NCBI GenBank assembly: GCA_002428605.1
Contig: DIXH01000075.1
Coordinates: 21,887 to 48,537, forward strand
Direction: 5' to 3'
DNA length: 26,651 nucleotides
Source of the DNA: Clostridiaceae bacterium UBA6085
Lineage (GTDB): Bacteria; Bacillota; Clostridia; Clostridiales; Clostridiaceae
In this document: in pieces, positions 14,409 to 21,866 of the stretch
Layout of the letters: each line of letters starts with the position of its first letter
Position numbering within the stretch: the first letter of the stretch is position 1
The notes under the pieces: model-generated
Databases searched by the model: none
Seen by the model: only the letters and a program-made list of their open reading frames with translations
What the model was told of the DNA's origin: nothing
Translations under genes and position numbers: made by a program

Positions 14409-14737
14409 AATCCATTTTTCTGGTATTAATATGCAAGTTTCCATTACCCTTGAATCATATCGTCTTTAGTCCAGATTTTGCGTCTTGTAGTTTATAAAAG
14501 CTTATGACCACAACATATTGTGGTCATAAGCTCATATTTTCCACTTTAACTTTACATAATTTATGATATGTAGTTATAACTTGGCCGTATCTCCCCCACT
14601 CCCCTCTTTCAGAAAGTAAACTTTCGCATATATATTCTGTTACTGCTGAAGTTGATTGTATCGATATTTATTTTGACATATGATTGTCACATAGCAGTTT
14701 TATACTTAAACTGTATTAATTTCAAGGAGGCATTATT
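14409..14737. other. AT-rich intergenic region after the recombinase gene
   Basis: Apart from the perfect hairpin at 14499-14532 it holds a pyrimidine-rich patch near 14590-14612 and a TGACA/TGTCA inverted repeat at 14674-14689 ahead of the two-helix gene. No ORF with a ribosome binding site was found. Confidence 0.4.
14499..14532. repeat. perfect 15-bp inverted repeat with CATA loop
   Basis: AGCTTATGACCACAA and TTGTGGTCATAAGCT pair without mismatch around four bases. It lies 90 bases after the recombinase stop and is followed by CATATTTT, so it may terminate that transcript. The poor T tract leaves other roles, such as a recombination or replication site, open. Confidence 0.6.
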
Positions 14738-15007
14738 TTGATCAGATTTTTCAAGTTAGCATCACAGTTGACCAGGTACCTGTTCTATGCCATGGCTGTA
14801 TATTTCATAGGGATACTTACAAGCATCGCAATCGGGTATTTCAAGTTTGCTTCTAACGACCTGCCGATGTACTTTCTTATGGCAGCCTCTGGTATTGCCC
14901 TGCTTAGCTTTTTGCTTAATGATGCAGCTAAGTTAATTGAACATTTTTCACGAATACACGAAGAGGCTCCAATCCAGACAGAAGCTGAAAATCAGGGAGA
15001 CGAATAA
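14738..15007 (+). CDS. small two-helix membrane protein, unknown function
   Basis: This 89-aa protein has a short amphipathic N-terminus (MIRFFKLASQLTRYL), two membrane helices (about 14-33 and 43-60) and an acidic soluble tail ending EAENQGDE. Start is TTG, seven bases after AAGGAGG, with no ATG competing. A TGACA-N6-TGTCA inverted repeat lies about 50 bases upstream. I recognise no family. It is convergent with the XRE regulator and shares a hairpin terminator with it. Confidence 0.65.
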   Translation: MIRFFKLASQLTRYLFYAMAVYFIGILTSIAIGYFKFASNDLPMYFLMAASGIALLSFLLNDAAKLIEHFSRIHEEAPIQTEAENQGDE

Positions 15008-15035
15008 GATGCTCCCAAGAGCTGCGAATAAAGTA

Positions 15036-15081
15036 AAAACAGAGACTATACCTTTACTGACTGAGGTATAGTCTCTGTTTT
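15036..15081. terminator. bidirectional terminator with 18-bp perfect stem
   Basis: Arms at 15036-15053 and 15064-15081 are perfectly complementary, each bordered by A or T runs, with the loop TTACTGACTG. It lies between convergent genes, and the stop codon of the leftward gene falls in its right arm. The loop shares ACTGACTG with the hairpin at 4977. Confidence 0.88.
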
Positions 15082-16615
15082 ATTCCTGATTCAATGATTT
15101 TACGTATTTTTCAAGCAGGGCTATTGTTTCTGCTCTGCTCGCTTCTGTCGTCCATCCCGGATAGGCCTTCCTGTCAAGATAATCCCAGAAAGCCGCAGTA
15201 AGGTTTGATTCCTTCATGATGAAGGTAACTGATGGCGGACTGGTCTTGCTGACTAGTACTCCCCTCTCCTCTTTTGCATAGAGGATATAGCCTTTGTTCT
15301 CGCTGTTTTCGATTATCCTTACATGATAGTTACGGAAATCCTTAAGGTACCTGATGATATTCCGGATGTGACCGGTAAGCTCTGCTACAGTGTAGTAAAT
15401 CGGACTGGCACAGAAATAATCTGAAAGTGCGATTTCGGCAGTGCCATTCCTCGCCGCATCGATATCAGGGAGGATTATCTGGTGCAGATACTCGTTGGCA
15501 ATAATGTTCCTCTCGAACCTTTCAGTCCTGCTTCTCATGAAATCCATTATATCATCCTTAGGTAAGGTGCCCATCCTGCTGATTACCTTCTCGACCGTAT
15601 CAAGAGGAAGAGTATATATCGACGGCGGACCCTCGACCCTCACATTGCTGCCTGAACCTTCAAAATCAAGGAGGGCGCTTGTGAATTCGATGGTATCGCT
15701 CTTTCTATATATTTTCATAAGGGGTTTGCACATACTTAGATATCTTGTGAATTCCCGTTCAAAGCCTGCGACGGATACAGGGTCTGTAACGATGAAAAGA
15801 GTCGTATCTGAAAGTTCGCTGCCCATTGCCGCAGAGGATACTGCTGCGGTACCCGGTGCAACATATAACGTACGCTTGAACAGTCCATCCCTGATCTTTG
15901 GATAATAGAAGGGTTCAATGGCACCGGTCATATATAGGGGAACCCATGCCCTTATGGCTGTCATCATCTCATCTATGTTCCTGCTGACTGTATGGATTAT
16001 CCTGATCCTGTTGCCAGTCATAATGGCCTTTGTTATTAGTCGGGCCCACTCCTTCATGAAGCCTGGTTCCTCTGTAATCCAGGAAGTATCTTGGTCACTG
16101 AACAAGAGTAGTGTATGCTTCTTTCCAGACTGAACTACCTTTTCAAGAAAAATCCTCGCAGCTTCCCTCATGCCCTGGTTTCCAAATGTAATGCTTGCAT
16201 TCTCAAGCACCGGACTGAAGGCTTCTTCCCCACTCAGAATAACGCTGCTAACTTTTAATGGCTGAGAAATCGCCATATTGTCAAGAAAACCTCTGACCAT
16301 GCTGCCTTTTTCAGGCTTTTCCTCATTGAGCCAGCTATATATCAGGTCTTTTCTTGACTCCTTGTCAGCTATGCTTTTTGATGCATCAGTCGCTCCCATA
16401 ATTTCAACTATTGCGTTCCACTGAAAATCCTGGCTGCAGTTCTTCGAAAAATACACAGCCATGGCCATTGTATACGATTGGTTTGAAGCAGGGTTTCTGT
16501 CCCCTCTCCTCAAACGGCTTATATAGGAAGGATCAATGTTGGACCACTGCGCAAGTGCGCTGTTAGAAGTCTTTGTAAGGGTCATGAGAAAATCCAGTTT
16601 TTCTGCAAATGTCAT
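15080..16615 (-). CDS. large XRE-type HTH regulator with unknown C-terminal sensor region
   Basis: This 511-aa protein has a Cro/CI-type HTH at residues about 10-60 (SALAQWSNIDPSYISRLRRG). A long region follows that I cannot assign to a family. Parts such as KKHTLLLFSDQDTSW and RIRIIHTVSRNIDEMMTAI suggest an alpha/beta fold, and the last 90 residues (VRIIENSENKGYILYAKEE) look like a separate beta-rich domain. It has no membrane helix or obvious TPR repeats. ATG at 16615 has GGAGG about nine bases upstream. It is divergent from a small exported peptide gene, with palindromes between them, so it may control that gene and itself. Gene size and pairing recall peptide-sensing regulators, without sequence proof. 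Confidence 0.7.
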   Translation of the reverse strand: MTFAEKLDFLMTLTKTSNSALAQWSNIDPSYISRLRRGDRNPASNQSYTMAMAVYFSKNCSQDFQWNAIVEIMGATDASKSIADKESRKDLIYSWLNEEKPEKGSMVRGFLDNMAISQPLKVSSVILSGEEAFSPVLENASITFGNQGMREAARIFLEKVVQSGKKHTLLLFSDQDTSWITEEPGFMKEWARLITKAIMTGNRIRIIHTVSRNIDEMMTAIRAWVPLYMTGAIEPFYYPKIRDGLFKRTLYVAPGTAAVSSAAMGSELSDTTLFIVTDPVSVAGFEREFTRYLSMCKPLMKIYRKSDTIEFTSALLDFEGSGSNVRVEGPPSIYTLPLDTVEKVISRMGTLPKDDIMDFMRSRTERFERNIIANEYLHQIILPDIDAARNGTAEIALSDYFCASPIYYTVAELTGHIRNIIRYLKDFRNYHVRIIENSENKGYILYAKEERGVLVSKTSPPSVTFIMKESNLTAAFWDYLDRKAYPGWTTEASRAETIALLEKYVKSLNQE

Positions 16616-16671
16616 ATCCTATCCCCTCCAATCTGATGATAACAAACACAGGATCGACTGTAAATGATTTC

Positions 16672-16703
16672 TGTCACGATTCGTGCCAAAACTGTCAATG
16701 ACA
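16672..16703. promoter_or_regulatory. palindromes in the XRE regulator/small peptide divergent region
   Basis: CACGATTCGTG (16675-16685) and TGTCAATGACA (16693-16703) are both perfect palindromes around one central base, with centres 18 bases apart. The half-site TGTCA also occurs at 16672 and 16693, 21 bases apart, or two helical turns. They lie between divergent genes and are reasonable operator candidates. Confidence 0.45.
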
Positions 16704-16738
16704 AAACATGAAGAATGGTTAAAACCTTTAACGAATCT

Positions 16739-16747
16739 TGCTATAAT
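16739..16747 (+). promoter_or_regulatory. extended -10 promoter of the small peptide gene
   Basis: TGC directly precedes a perfect TATAAT at 16742-16747, an extended -10 element. No good -35 is visible, which is normal for this promoter type and may leave it dependent on an activator. Confidence 0.6.
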
Positions 16748-16785
16748 ATTTTACACAGGCAATATTACAACTGGTGGTGATGACC

Positions 16786-16995
16786 TTGAAAAGGAACATC
16801 CTGCGTTCCATTGCATACGCTGTAATTGTTTTACAGCTGTTGTCAGATACTTCAGTCACAGTGCTTGCTTCATCAAGTGTCGCATCCTATGCAGCAAGTG
16901 AGACATCGATCGCCCCTTTCATTTCTTCTGCGGTATTCGGCAGCGTCGCCCTTTTCATATACCTGTTCAGCCTGAAAAGTGGAACCGAGGAATAG
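16786..16995 (+). CDS. small exported or membrane-anchored peptide
   Basis: The 69-aa product starts MKRNILRSIAYAVIVLQLL, a basic end plus hydrophobic core typical of a signal sequence. A Ser/Ala/Thr-rich middle follows (VLASSSVASYAASETS), then a second hydrophobic stretch (SSAVFGSVALFIYLFSL) and a charged end. An Ala-rich possible cleavage region lies near residues 28-35. GTG and ATG codons at 16774-16780 sit inside the Shine-Dalgarno-like GGTGGTGAT, so TTG at 16786 is chosen. Divergence from the 511-aa regulator suggests a functional pair; it may be a signal-peptide precursor, a stress micro-membrane protein or a regulator partner. No family recognised. Confidence 0.6.
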   Translation: MKRNILRSIAYAVIVLQLLSDTSVTVLASSSVASYAASETSIAPFISSAVFGSVALFIYLFSLKSGTEE

Positions 16996-17019
16996 CAATT
17001 ATCACTCCTATCATATTTT

Positions 17020-17048
17020 AAGGGCATTGCTGCATTAGCAATGCCCTT
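17020..17048. terminator. hairpin between convergent small genes
   Basis: AAGGGCATTGC and GCAATGCCCTT form a perfect 11-bp stem around TGCATTA. It can serve the small peptide gene on the plus strand and the XRE gene on the minus strand, although both T tracts are weak. Confidence 0.7.
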
Positions 17049-17070
17049 ATTGAATTTCTGAAAAAATCCT

Positions 17071-17280
17071 CTATACTTCCTTCCGATATTCCAGGATGTC
17101 CCCGATCTGACATTCCAGAGCCCTGCATATCGCTTCCAGCGTGCTGAACCGTATGGCCCTTGCCTTTCCTGTCTTTAGGTTTGACATGTTTGAAAGTGTG
17201 ATCCCCACCCTTTCGGAAAGCTCGGTAACACTCATTTTCCGCCTTGCCAGCATTACATCAAGATTTACAATGATCCCCAT
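17071..17280 (-). CDS. small XRE/YozG-like HTH regulator
   Basis: This 69-aa protein is essentially one Cro/CI-type HTH (VTELSERVGITLSNMSNLKTGKARAIRFSTL). It continues CRALECQIGDILEYR, the usual ending of YozG-like proteins. GGAGG precedes the ATG. It lies 11 bases after the DUF2975-like membrane gene, an arrangement common in Firmicutes where the small regulator and membrane protein form an operon. It probably controls that operon and perhaps senses through the membrane partner. Its target site is not identified. Confidence 0.85.
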   Translation of the reverse strand: MGIIVNLDVMLARRKMSVTELSERVGITLSNMSNLKTGKARAIRFSTLEAICRALECQIGDILEYRKEV

Positions 17281-17291
17281 TTCCAGACCTC

Positions 17292-17768
17292 CTATACGGT
17301 CAGTTCGATTTCTTCCTTGTATCCAATGACCTTCCGTAGAAGCTCTTCCAGAATGCCGGCAAATGAACCGACCATCACTGAGGCCAGGATTATCATAAGT
17401 ACGAGAAGTCCTATGGGAGGGCTGATGTCAACAAGTCTGGAGAGTATTACAGTCCCCGTTATATACATGATTGCAAGGGCAAGCGCACAAATCCTGATTG
17501 CCTTAAGACAAAATACAGCATCCTCAGAGAATTCTTCGCACCTTTGAATGATAAAGGTCAGCTTCATCGCGTAGAATACAGCTGCCATGAATGGGATGAG
17601 CGTCGAGTATATAGCTAATAGAAGAGGGTACCTCAAATATGCCCATTCAGGAGCGATCTCAGCATAGAATTCGGCAAGTTCAGGCAGTACAGTAGCACAA
17701 ATCAGAAGCACAATACCTGCTCCCATAATGAATCCGAACCTTAATACTGGAATAGCAAATTTCTTCAT
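17292..17768 (-). CDS. DUF2975-family membrane protein
   Basis: This 158-aa protein has four hydrophobic segments (about 8-28, 45-67, 90-110 and 118-142) in the DUF2975 layout, with RCEEFSEDAVFCLKAIRICAL between the second and third. The family has no known activity and is usually encoded beside a YozG-like XRE regulator, as here. An ATG at 17780 lies immediately before GGAGG, which belongs to the ribosome binding site of ATG 17768, so the shorter form MKKFAIPVL is chosen. Both genes read leftward and end at the hairpin at 17020. Confidence 0.8.
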   Translation of the reverse strand: MKKFAIPVLRFGFIMGAGIVLLICATVLPELAEFYAEIAPEWAYLRYPLLLAIYSTLIPFMAAVFYAMKLTFIIQRCEEFSEDAVFCLKAIRICALALAIMYITGTVILSRLVDISPPIGLLVLMIILASVMVGSFAGILEELLRKVIGYKEEIELTV

Positions 17769-18046
17769 GGCTTCCTCCATTGATTTTCCATAATCACGAT
17801 ATTTCGTCTCTTAATCAAAATCAGGATACCATTAAATTTATTGTTAATCAATATATTATTGCCGTAACTTATTATATTTTTATTGTAATTATTGATTACT
17901 GCCTTAGTTTACCCTTTAGTTGTAAATTGAGAAGCCATTTTTAAATCAGGAAGCTATATTTATAACCGGAATACAGATGTTAGAAAACGGGATGCCTGAT
18001 GTACCTCGATTAAGTCTGGCAGGGTTCACCGGTCATAGCATCTTCC

Positions 18047-18892
18047 TCACAGGCTGGAAAACAGTGCAAGAGCTACTGTAATGTCAGTCCCGGCGTGAAA
18101 AAGTACAGATCCGAGCAGGCTGTCGTTATCCTGGGAGATCCTTCCCCAAACAAGGGCCAAAGGTAATAGATAAGCCAGAAACATGAGAGAGTCGTTGGTA
18201 TATGTTACTCCAGTATGGTGGAGAACAAAAGGTATCGCTACTGCCAGGTTGGACAGGCTTCTTCCAAGCTTTGGCTCCATCCTTCTGAGGAAGAGCCCTC
18301 TGAAAAGAAGTTCCTCGTTAATAGCGTTTCCCATGATAAATACAGCTATCCATGGCAGCCATTCCAGAACCTCAATGAGAGTAAATCCTGACGCTCCGAA
18401 AAGCTTAGCCAGGTATGGAGACAGGAGCGCTGCTGCTGCAAAGGCTGGAATACCTATGGAAAGTCCTCTCCTCAGGTTGCCTTTCTGTAATCTCAGGTCC
18501 TTGAGAGATCCGCCCGAAAGCCTGTTGAAAATTATGATAGTCAGGATTATTATAAGGCTGCTGTCAAGCTTATCAAGCGCCAGGCCCATTGGAGTGGTGT
18601 AGTCGGTACCAACGGACTTTACTATCCACCTGCTTGTCGGTAGGTACAGATCCAAGGATATAGCTGTCATTGCGATGAAGAACGACATTGGCAGTCCGCT
18701 ATCAGCCTTTTTGTTCTTTCTGTCCTTAAGAACAAAGGAAAGGGAAAGAAATGCTCCAGCCAGTATGATACGGAAAAATACATCAGGAGCACCTTCAAAA
18801 AAGGGCCTCATATGGCTAAATACTACAAACACCAACAATCCTGCCAATAGGTTAAGAACGAAAGGAAAGACTCGCTTAGAACCACTTTCCAT
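18047..18892 (-). CDS. CPBP-family intramembrane metalloprotease
   Basis: This 281-aa protein has about eight membrane helices and the CPBP (CAAX protease and bacteriocin-processing) motifs. They are NEELLFRGLFLRR with Glu193, Glu194 and Arg198, IPFVLHHTGVT with His225/226, and LFHAGTD with His266. These are the expected metal-binding and catalytic residues, so it is probably active. Bacterial members process peptides or confer self-immunity to bacteriocins; no bacteriocin gene is visible nearby. ATG at 18892 has AGGAG seven bases upstream; a longer form starting at GTG 18925 would begin inside the deoD terminator and is rejected. Confidence 0.85.
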   Translation of the reverse strand: MESGSKRVFPFVLNLLAGLLVFVVFSHMRPFFEGAPDVFFRIILAGAFLSLSFVLKDRKNKKADSGLPMSFFIAMTAISLDLYLPTSRWIVKSVGTDYTTPMGLALDKLDSSLIIILTIIIFNRLSGGSLKDLRLQKGNLRRGLSIGIPAFAAAALLSPYLAKLFGASGFTLIEVLEWLPWIAVFIMGNAINEELLFRGLFLRRMEPKLGRSLSNLAVAIPFVLHHTGVTYTNDSLMFLAYLLPLALVWGRISQDNDSLLGSVLFHAGTDITVALALFSSL

Positions 18893-18915
18893 GATTTTTC
18901 TCCTGTAGACGACAA

Positions 18916-18939
18916 AGGTCCGCACAAGAGTGCGGACCT
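18916..18939 (-). terminator. deoD terminator
   Basis: On the minus strand AGGTCCGCAC and GTGCGGACCT pair around TCTT, followed by TTGTC. It separates deoD from the CPBP gene. The short T tract suggests partial read-through into the protease gene. Confidence 0.7.
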
Positions 18940-18944
18940 GAGGA

Positions 18945-19661
18945 TCACCTGTCTGAAAGCGCGACTATAGCTTCCAATGCTATCTTCATCATTTCCTTGA
19001 ATGTTTCCTGCCTTTCCTGAGGTGTTGTAGCCTCACCTGTAATAAGGCTGTCTGAAACAGTAAGTATGGTTAGTGCTCTGGCACCGGCAAGTGCAGCCTC
19101 TGTATACAGCGCCGCTGCTTCCATTTCGACACCAAGAGTGCCTGCATCCATGAACATCTTGGCAGCATTGCTGTCATCGTAGAACAAGTCTGAACTGAGA
19201 ACATTGCCTACATGCACGTTGATTCCCATTTCTCTGGCCTTGTTGTATGCAGCCAGAAGAAGCTCAAAGTCTGCAGTAGGTGCAAAATCAAGTCCCTTGA
19301 ACCTGTTTCTGTTGATGGACGATGTAGTTGAAGCTGAGCTTGCGATTATTACGTCCCTTATCTTTACATTTTCCTGCATTGCTCCGCAGCTTCCCACTCT
19401 TATGAGGTTCTTGACTCCGAATTCATGGATCAGCTCATGTGCGTAGATTGATATCGATGGTATTCCCATACCCGTACCCTGAACCGAAACCGGTACTCCC
19501 TTGTATGTTCCCGTATATCCAAGGATACCCCTGACTTCATTGTATAGGACCGGATTTTCAAGGAAGTTCTCTGCAATGAACTTTGCCCTTAGAGGATCTC
19601 CCGGAAGCAGTATGGACTCTGCAATATCTCCCTTGTTTGCATTGATATGTGGTGTTGGCAT
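18945..19661 (-). CDS. deoD: purine-nucleoside phosphorylase, DeoD type
   Basis: The 238-aa enzyme cleaves purine (deoxy)ribonucleosides with phosphate to base and (deoxy)ribose-1-phosphate in nucleoside salvage. It opens PTPHINANKGDIA, as E. coli DeoD (ATPHINAEMGDFA), and is one residue shorter. Visible motifs include phosphate-binding GDPLRAK near residue 21, GTGMGIPS, RVGSCGAM, and LGVEMEAAALY, followed by the catalytic Asp in TVSDSL. Two upstream ATG codons in frame would place the Shine-Dalgarno inside the gene; ATG at 19661 has AGGAG seven bases upstream. It is divergent from lexA, and the shared region carries the LexA palindrome. Confidence 0.95.
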   Translation of the reverse strand: MPTPHINANKGDIAESILLPGDPLRAKFIAENFLENPVLYNEVRGILGYTGTYKGVPVSVQGTGMGIPSISIYAHELIHEFGVKNLIRVGSCGAMQENVKIRDVIIASSASTTSSINRNRFKGLDFAPTADFELLLAAYNKAREMGINVHVGNVLSSDLFYDDSNAAKMFMDAGTLGVEMEAAALYTEAALAGARALTILTVSDSLITGEATTPQERQETFKEMMKIALEAIVALSDR

Positions 19662-19712
19662 ATCATCACTCCTCGTCATCTTACTCGCCCTGTGAGGGCT
19701 CTCGTCACCTAG

Positions 19713-19721
19713 ATTATACCA
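19713..19721 (-). promoter_or_regulatory. extended -10 promoter of deoD
   Basis: The minus strand reads TGG followed by TATAAT (19718-19713), about 50 bases before the deoD start. The -35 region is poor. The left half of the LexA palindrome lies roughly 30 bases upstream of this -10. Confidence 0.55.
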
Positions 19722-19748
19722 TAATCAGAGACTATTTAAGAACGTCAC

Positions 19749-19802
19749 CAAATGTTCAAAATTGAACATTTGTTTGTATTTTTAGCTGTCTCATGATATA
19801 AT
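19749..19802 (+). promoter_or_regulatory. lexA promoter with LexA box inside a 24-base palindrome
   Basis: CAAATGTTCAA and TTGAACATTTG (19749-19772, AA between) form a perfect inverted repeat. The Firmicutes SOS box GAAC-N4-GTTC is matched by GAAC-ATTT-GTTT at 19764-19775. It touches a -35-like TTGTAT (19774-19779), 17 bases before TATAAT (19797-19802), itself an extended -10. LexA autorepression follows from this layout. Confidence 0.78.
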
Positions 19803-19830
19803 TTAGAAAATGATCAAGAGAGGTGCAAGA

Positions 19831-20430
19831 ATGGCTCAAAAGGAGACCAGGAAGAAAGTATATGAGTATGTGCTGGCATTCACTGAGGAAAAGGGCTATC
19901 CGCCTTCGGTCAGGGAAATTGCCGCTGCAGTCGACCTGAAGTCCACATCATCAGTCCACAATCATCTACAGAAGCTGGAGAAGGATGGATTGCTAAAGAG
20001 GGATCCTACCAAGCCTCGTGCACTTGAGATAGCTGAGCTTGGAAGCAGAGCGGAAATGCTTAACATTCCAATCCTCGGAAAGGTTACGGCTGGCGTTCCT
20101 ATACTTGCTGTAGAGAACATAGATGATTACTTCCATATGCCTATGAATTTCGTCAAGCATGACAATGACCTGTTCATACTCAAGGTAATCGGAACCAGTA
20201 TGATTGAAGCAGGAATTATCAATGGCGACCTGGCTATTGTTGAGAAGGTAAATGCAGCGAACAATGGCGACATAGTCGTGGCCATGATAGAAAATGAAGC
20301 TACCATCAAGAGATTCTTCAAGGAACATGGACATATCAGGCTTCAGCCTGAAAACTCGACCATGGAGCCTATAATTGTTCCATCGTGCGAGATACTTGGA
20401 AAACTCGTAGGACTCTACAGGAAATTATAG
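19831..20430 (+). CDS. lexA: LexA repressor
   Basis: This 199-aa SOS repressor has an N-terminal winged HTH (YPPSVREIAAAVDLKSTSSVHNHLQKLE) and a C-terminal S24-type autoprotease. Self-cleavage occurs between Ala87 and Gly88 (KVTAGVP), with the Ser123 (GTSM) and Lys160 (ATIKRF) dyad. All key residues are present. RecA filaments trigger cleavage during DNA damage. An ATG at 19810 would add seven residues, but GAGAGGTG upstream of ATG 19831 supports the shorter form MAQKETRKK. It is transcribed alone from the promoter bearing the LexA box and ends in a hairpin next to the intron's 3' end. Confidence 0.96.
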   Translation: MAQKETRKKVYEYVLAFTEEKGYPPSVREIAAAVDLKSTSSVHNHLQKLEKDGLLKRDPTKPRALEIAELGSRAEMLNIPILGKVTAGVPILAVENIDDYFHMPMNFVKHDNDLFILKVIGTSMIEAGIINGDLAIVEKVNAANNGDIVVAMIENEATIKRFFKEHGHIRLQPENSTMEPIIVPSCEILGKLVGLYRKL

Positions 20431-20447
20431 AGTAGAACACTGATTTC

Positions 20448-20474
20448 AATGGGCAGCCTAATGGGCTGCCCATT
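20448..20474. terminator. lexA terminator hairpin
   Basis: AATGGGCAGCC and GGCTGCCCATT form a perfect 11-bp stem around TAATG, followed by TACTTTC. It directly abuts the 3' side of the group II intron, and part of it may belong to intron domain VI. Confidence 0.65.
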
Positions 20475-20495
20475 TACTTTCAGCATCCCCTCATC

Positions 20496-20529
20496 AAACC
20501 GTACGTGAGGTTTTCCCTCATACGGCTTT
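20496..20529 (-). ncRNA. group II intron domain V
   Basis: On the minus strand, AAGCCGT pairs with ACGGTTT and TGAGG with CCTCA around a GAAAA loop, with the usual two-base bulge between the helices. The AGC catalytic triad is present, so the ribozyme core appears intact here. Confidence 0.85.
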
Positions 20530-20564
20530 CCTATACTCTTCGTCATGTGCATTATAGCTACTTT

Positions 20565-21866
20565 CTAAGCGAGTTTAAGAAGCCTTCCTTCCAGCAGTCC
20601 TTTGACTACCTTCCAGTTGCTTCGCTTGTTACTGTTTGTACGACGTTTGTTATAGTGCAGCAGCAACAGTTCCCTTATGTACCAGTCTATCCTTGAAAGC
20701 CATCTGGTAGACAGAACCGATATGTCATAGTAATTCTTCAGTCCTCTTATCTTCCGGTTAAGTCCCGGGATGAAATCCAGCGTATCCCAATATAGCCTGT
20801 TCCTCGGAGAGATATACTCCTTGAACATGGCTCTCATTTTCTTCATGGCTCCCTTTTTGGGTATGTGTTCCATGAAGTAGAATATTTTGCCACCTTTCTT
20901 CACCCTTGGGAATTTCCGGTTATGGAAACCAAGAAAGTCAAATCCATCCTTATCATCCCAGATATTCACTATCCTGCTCTTTTCCCGATTAATTTCGATT
21001 TCGAGCTTGTGGAATACTCCGTTCAGGACTTTAAGTGCTTCCATGGCATCCGACTTCGACTTGGTCATTACTATCATGTCATCAGCGTATCGTACTAGTA
21101 CTCCGAGATGCTTGTGTCTTTTTTCCCATAGGAAGTCCAGAACATTCAGGTAGATGTTCGCAAGAAGTGGCGATATCACCCCACCTTGCGGGGATCCCAG
21201 TTCAGAGGCTTCGATACTCCCGTCCTCCATGATTCCGGCCTTCAGCCAGGTCCTGATGAGTTTCAGGATTCTCTTGTCCGAGATTTTCTGCTCGATGAGC
21301 ATCATCAGCTTTTTGTGGTTGATGTTGTCGAAGTATCCCTTGATGTCTATGTCCACAACCCAGTAGGCTTTCTGGCTTGCTTTCCTTATTGCCTTCATGG
21401 CTTGGTGTGCATTCCTTCCCGGTCTGAAACCATAGGATGAGTCCTTGAATGTTGTCTCGAAGATTGGCTCCAGTATAAACTTTGTTGCTTGCTGAACAAC
21501 CCTGTCTTCTACGGTGGGTATCCCAAGTGGCCTCATCTTGTCGGAATTGGCTTTTGGTATCCACGTCCTTTTGACTGGGCTTGGCTGATAGGTTTCATGC
21601 TTTAGTTTCCTGTACAATTCGTTCAGAAACTTGCTTTCTCCTATCTCATTCACTATTTTGTCGATGGTTATCCCATCGATTCCGGCGCTCCCTTTCTTTT
21701 CCTTCACCTTCAACCATGCTGTCTTCAGGATGTCCGGCCGGTATATTTTGTCGTACAAGGCATGAAATTTCCGCTCAGGGTTCGCCTTGGCACACTGATA
21801 TAGCGTTGTAGAGAAGCGAACCGCTCTTTGTTTCAACACGGCATTAGTCATATTTCGGACATTCAT
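20565..21866 (-). CDS. ltrA: group II intron reverse transcriptase/maturase without endonuclease domain
   Basis: This 433-aa protein helps the intron fold, splice and retrohome. RT blocks are in order: GSAGIDGITID, MRPLGIPTVEDRVVQQ, SYGFRPGRNAHQA, VDIDIKGYFDNINH, GSPQGGVISPLLANIYL and the catalytic YADD at residues 260-263. A maturase (X) domain follows to the end (KIRGLKNYYDIS). No HNH endonuclease domain is present, so the intron would prime from replication forks or nascent strands. AAGGAG lies about 11 bases before the ATG. The typical class C core sequences differ from this protein, so I leave the class open. No disrupting mutation is visible. Confidence 0.93.
   Translation of the reverse strand: MNVRNMTNAVLKQRAVRFSTTLYQCAKANPERKFHALYDKIYRPDILKTAWLKVKEKKGSAGIDGITIDKIVNEIGESKFLNELYRKLKHETYQPSPVKRTWIPKANSDKMRPLGIPTVEDRVVQQATKFILEPIFETTFKDSSYGFRPGRNAHQAMKAIRKASQKAYWVVDIDIKGYFDNINHKKLMMLIEQKISDKRILKLIRTWLKAGIMEDGSIEASELGSPQGGVISPLLANIYLNVLDFLWEKRHKHLGVLVRYADDMIVMTKSKSDAMEALKVLNGVFHKLEIEINREKSRIVNIWDDKDGFDFLGFHNRKFPRVKKGGKIFYFMEHIPKKGAMKKMRAMFKEYISPRNRLYWDTLDFIPGLNRKIRGLKNYYDISVLSTRWLSRIDWYIRELLLLHYNKRRTNSNKRSNWKVVKGLLEGRLLKLA

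Noticed and set aside
17071..17768. Toxin-antitoxin reading of the XRE plus membrane protein pair
   Set aside because: The pair matches the common YozG/DUF2975 arrangement, and the membrane protein is too large for a typical pore toxin.
18893..18925. N-terminal extension of the CPBP protease from GTG 18925
   Set aside because: The extension starts inside the deoD terminator hairpin, and ATG 18892 has a well-spaced AGGAG.
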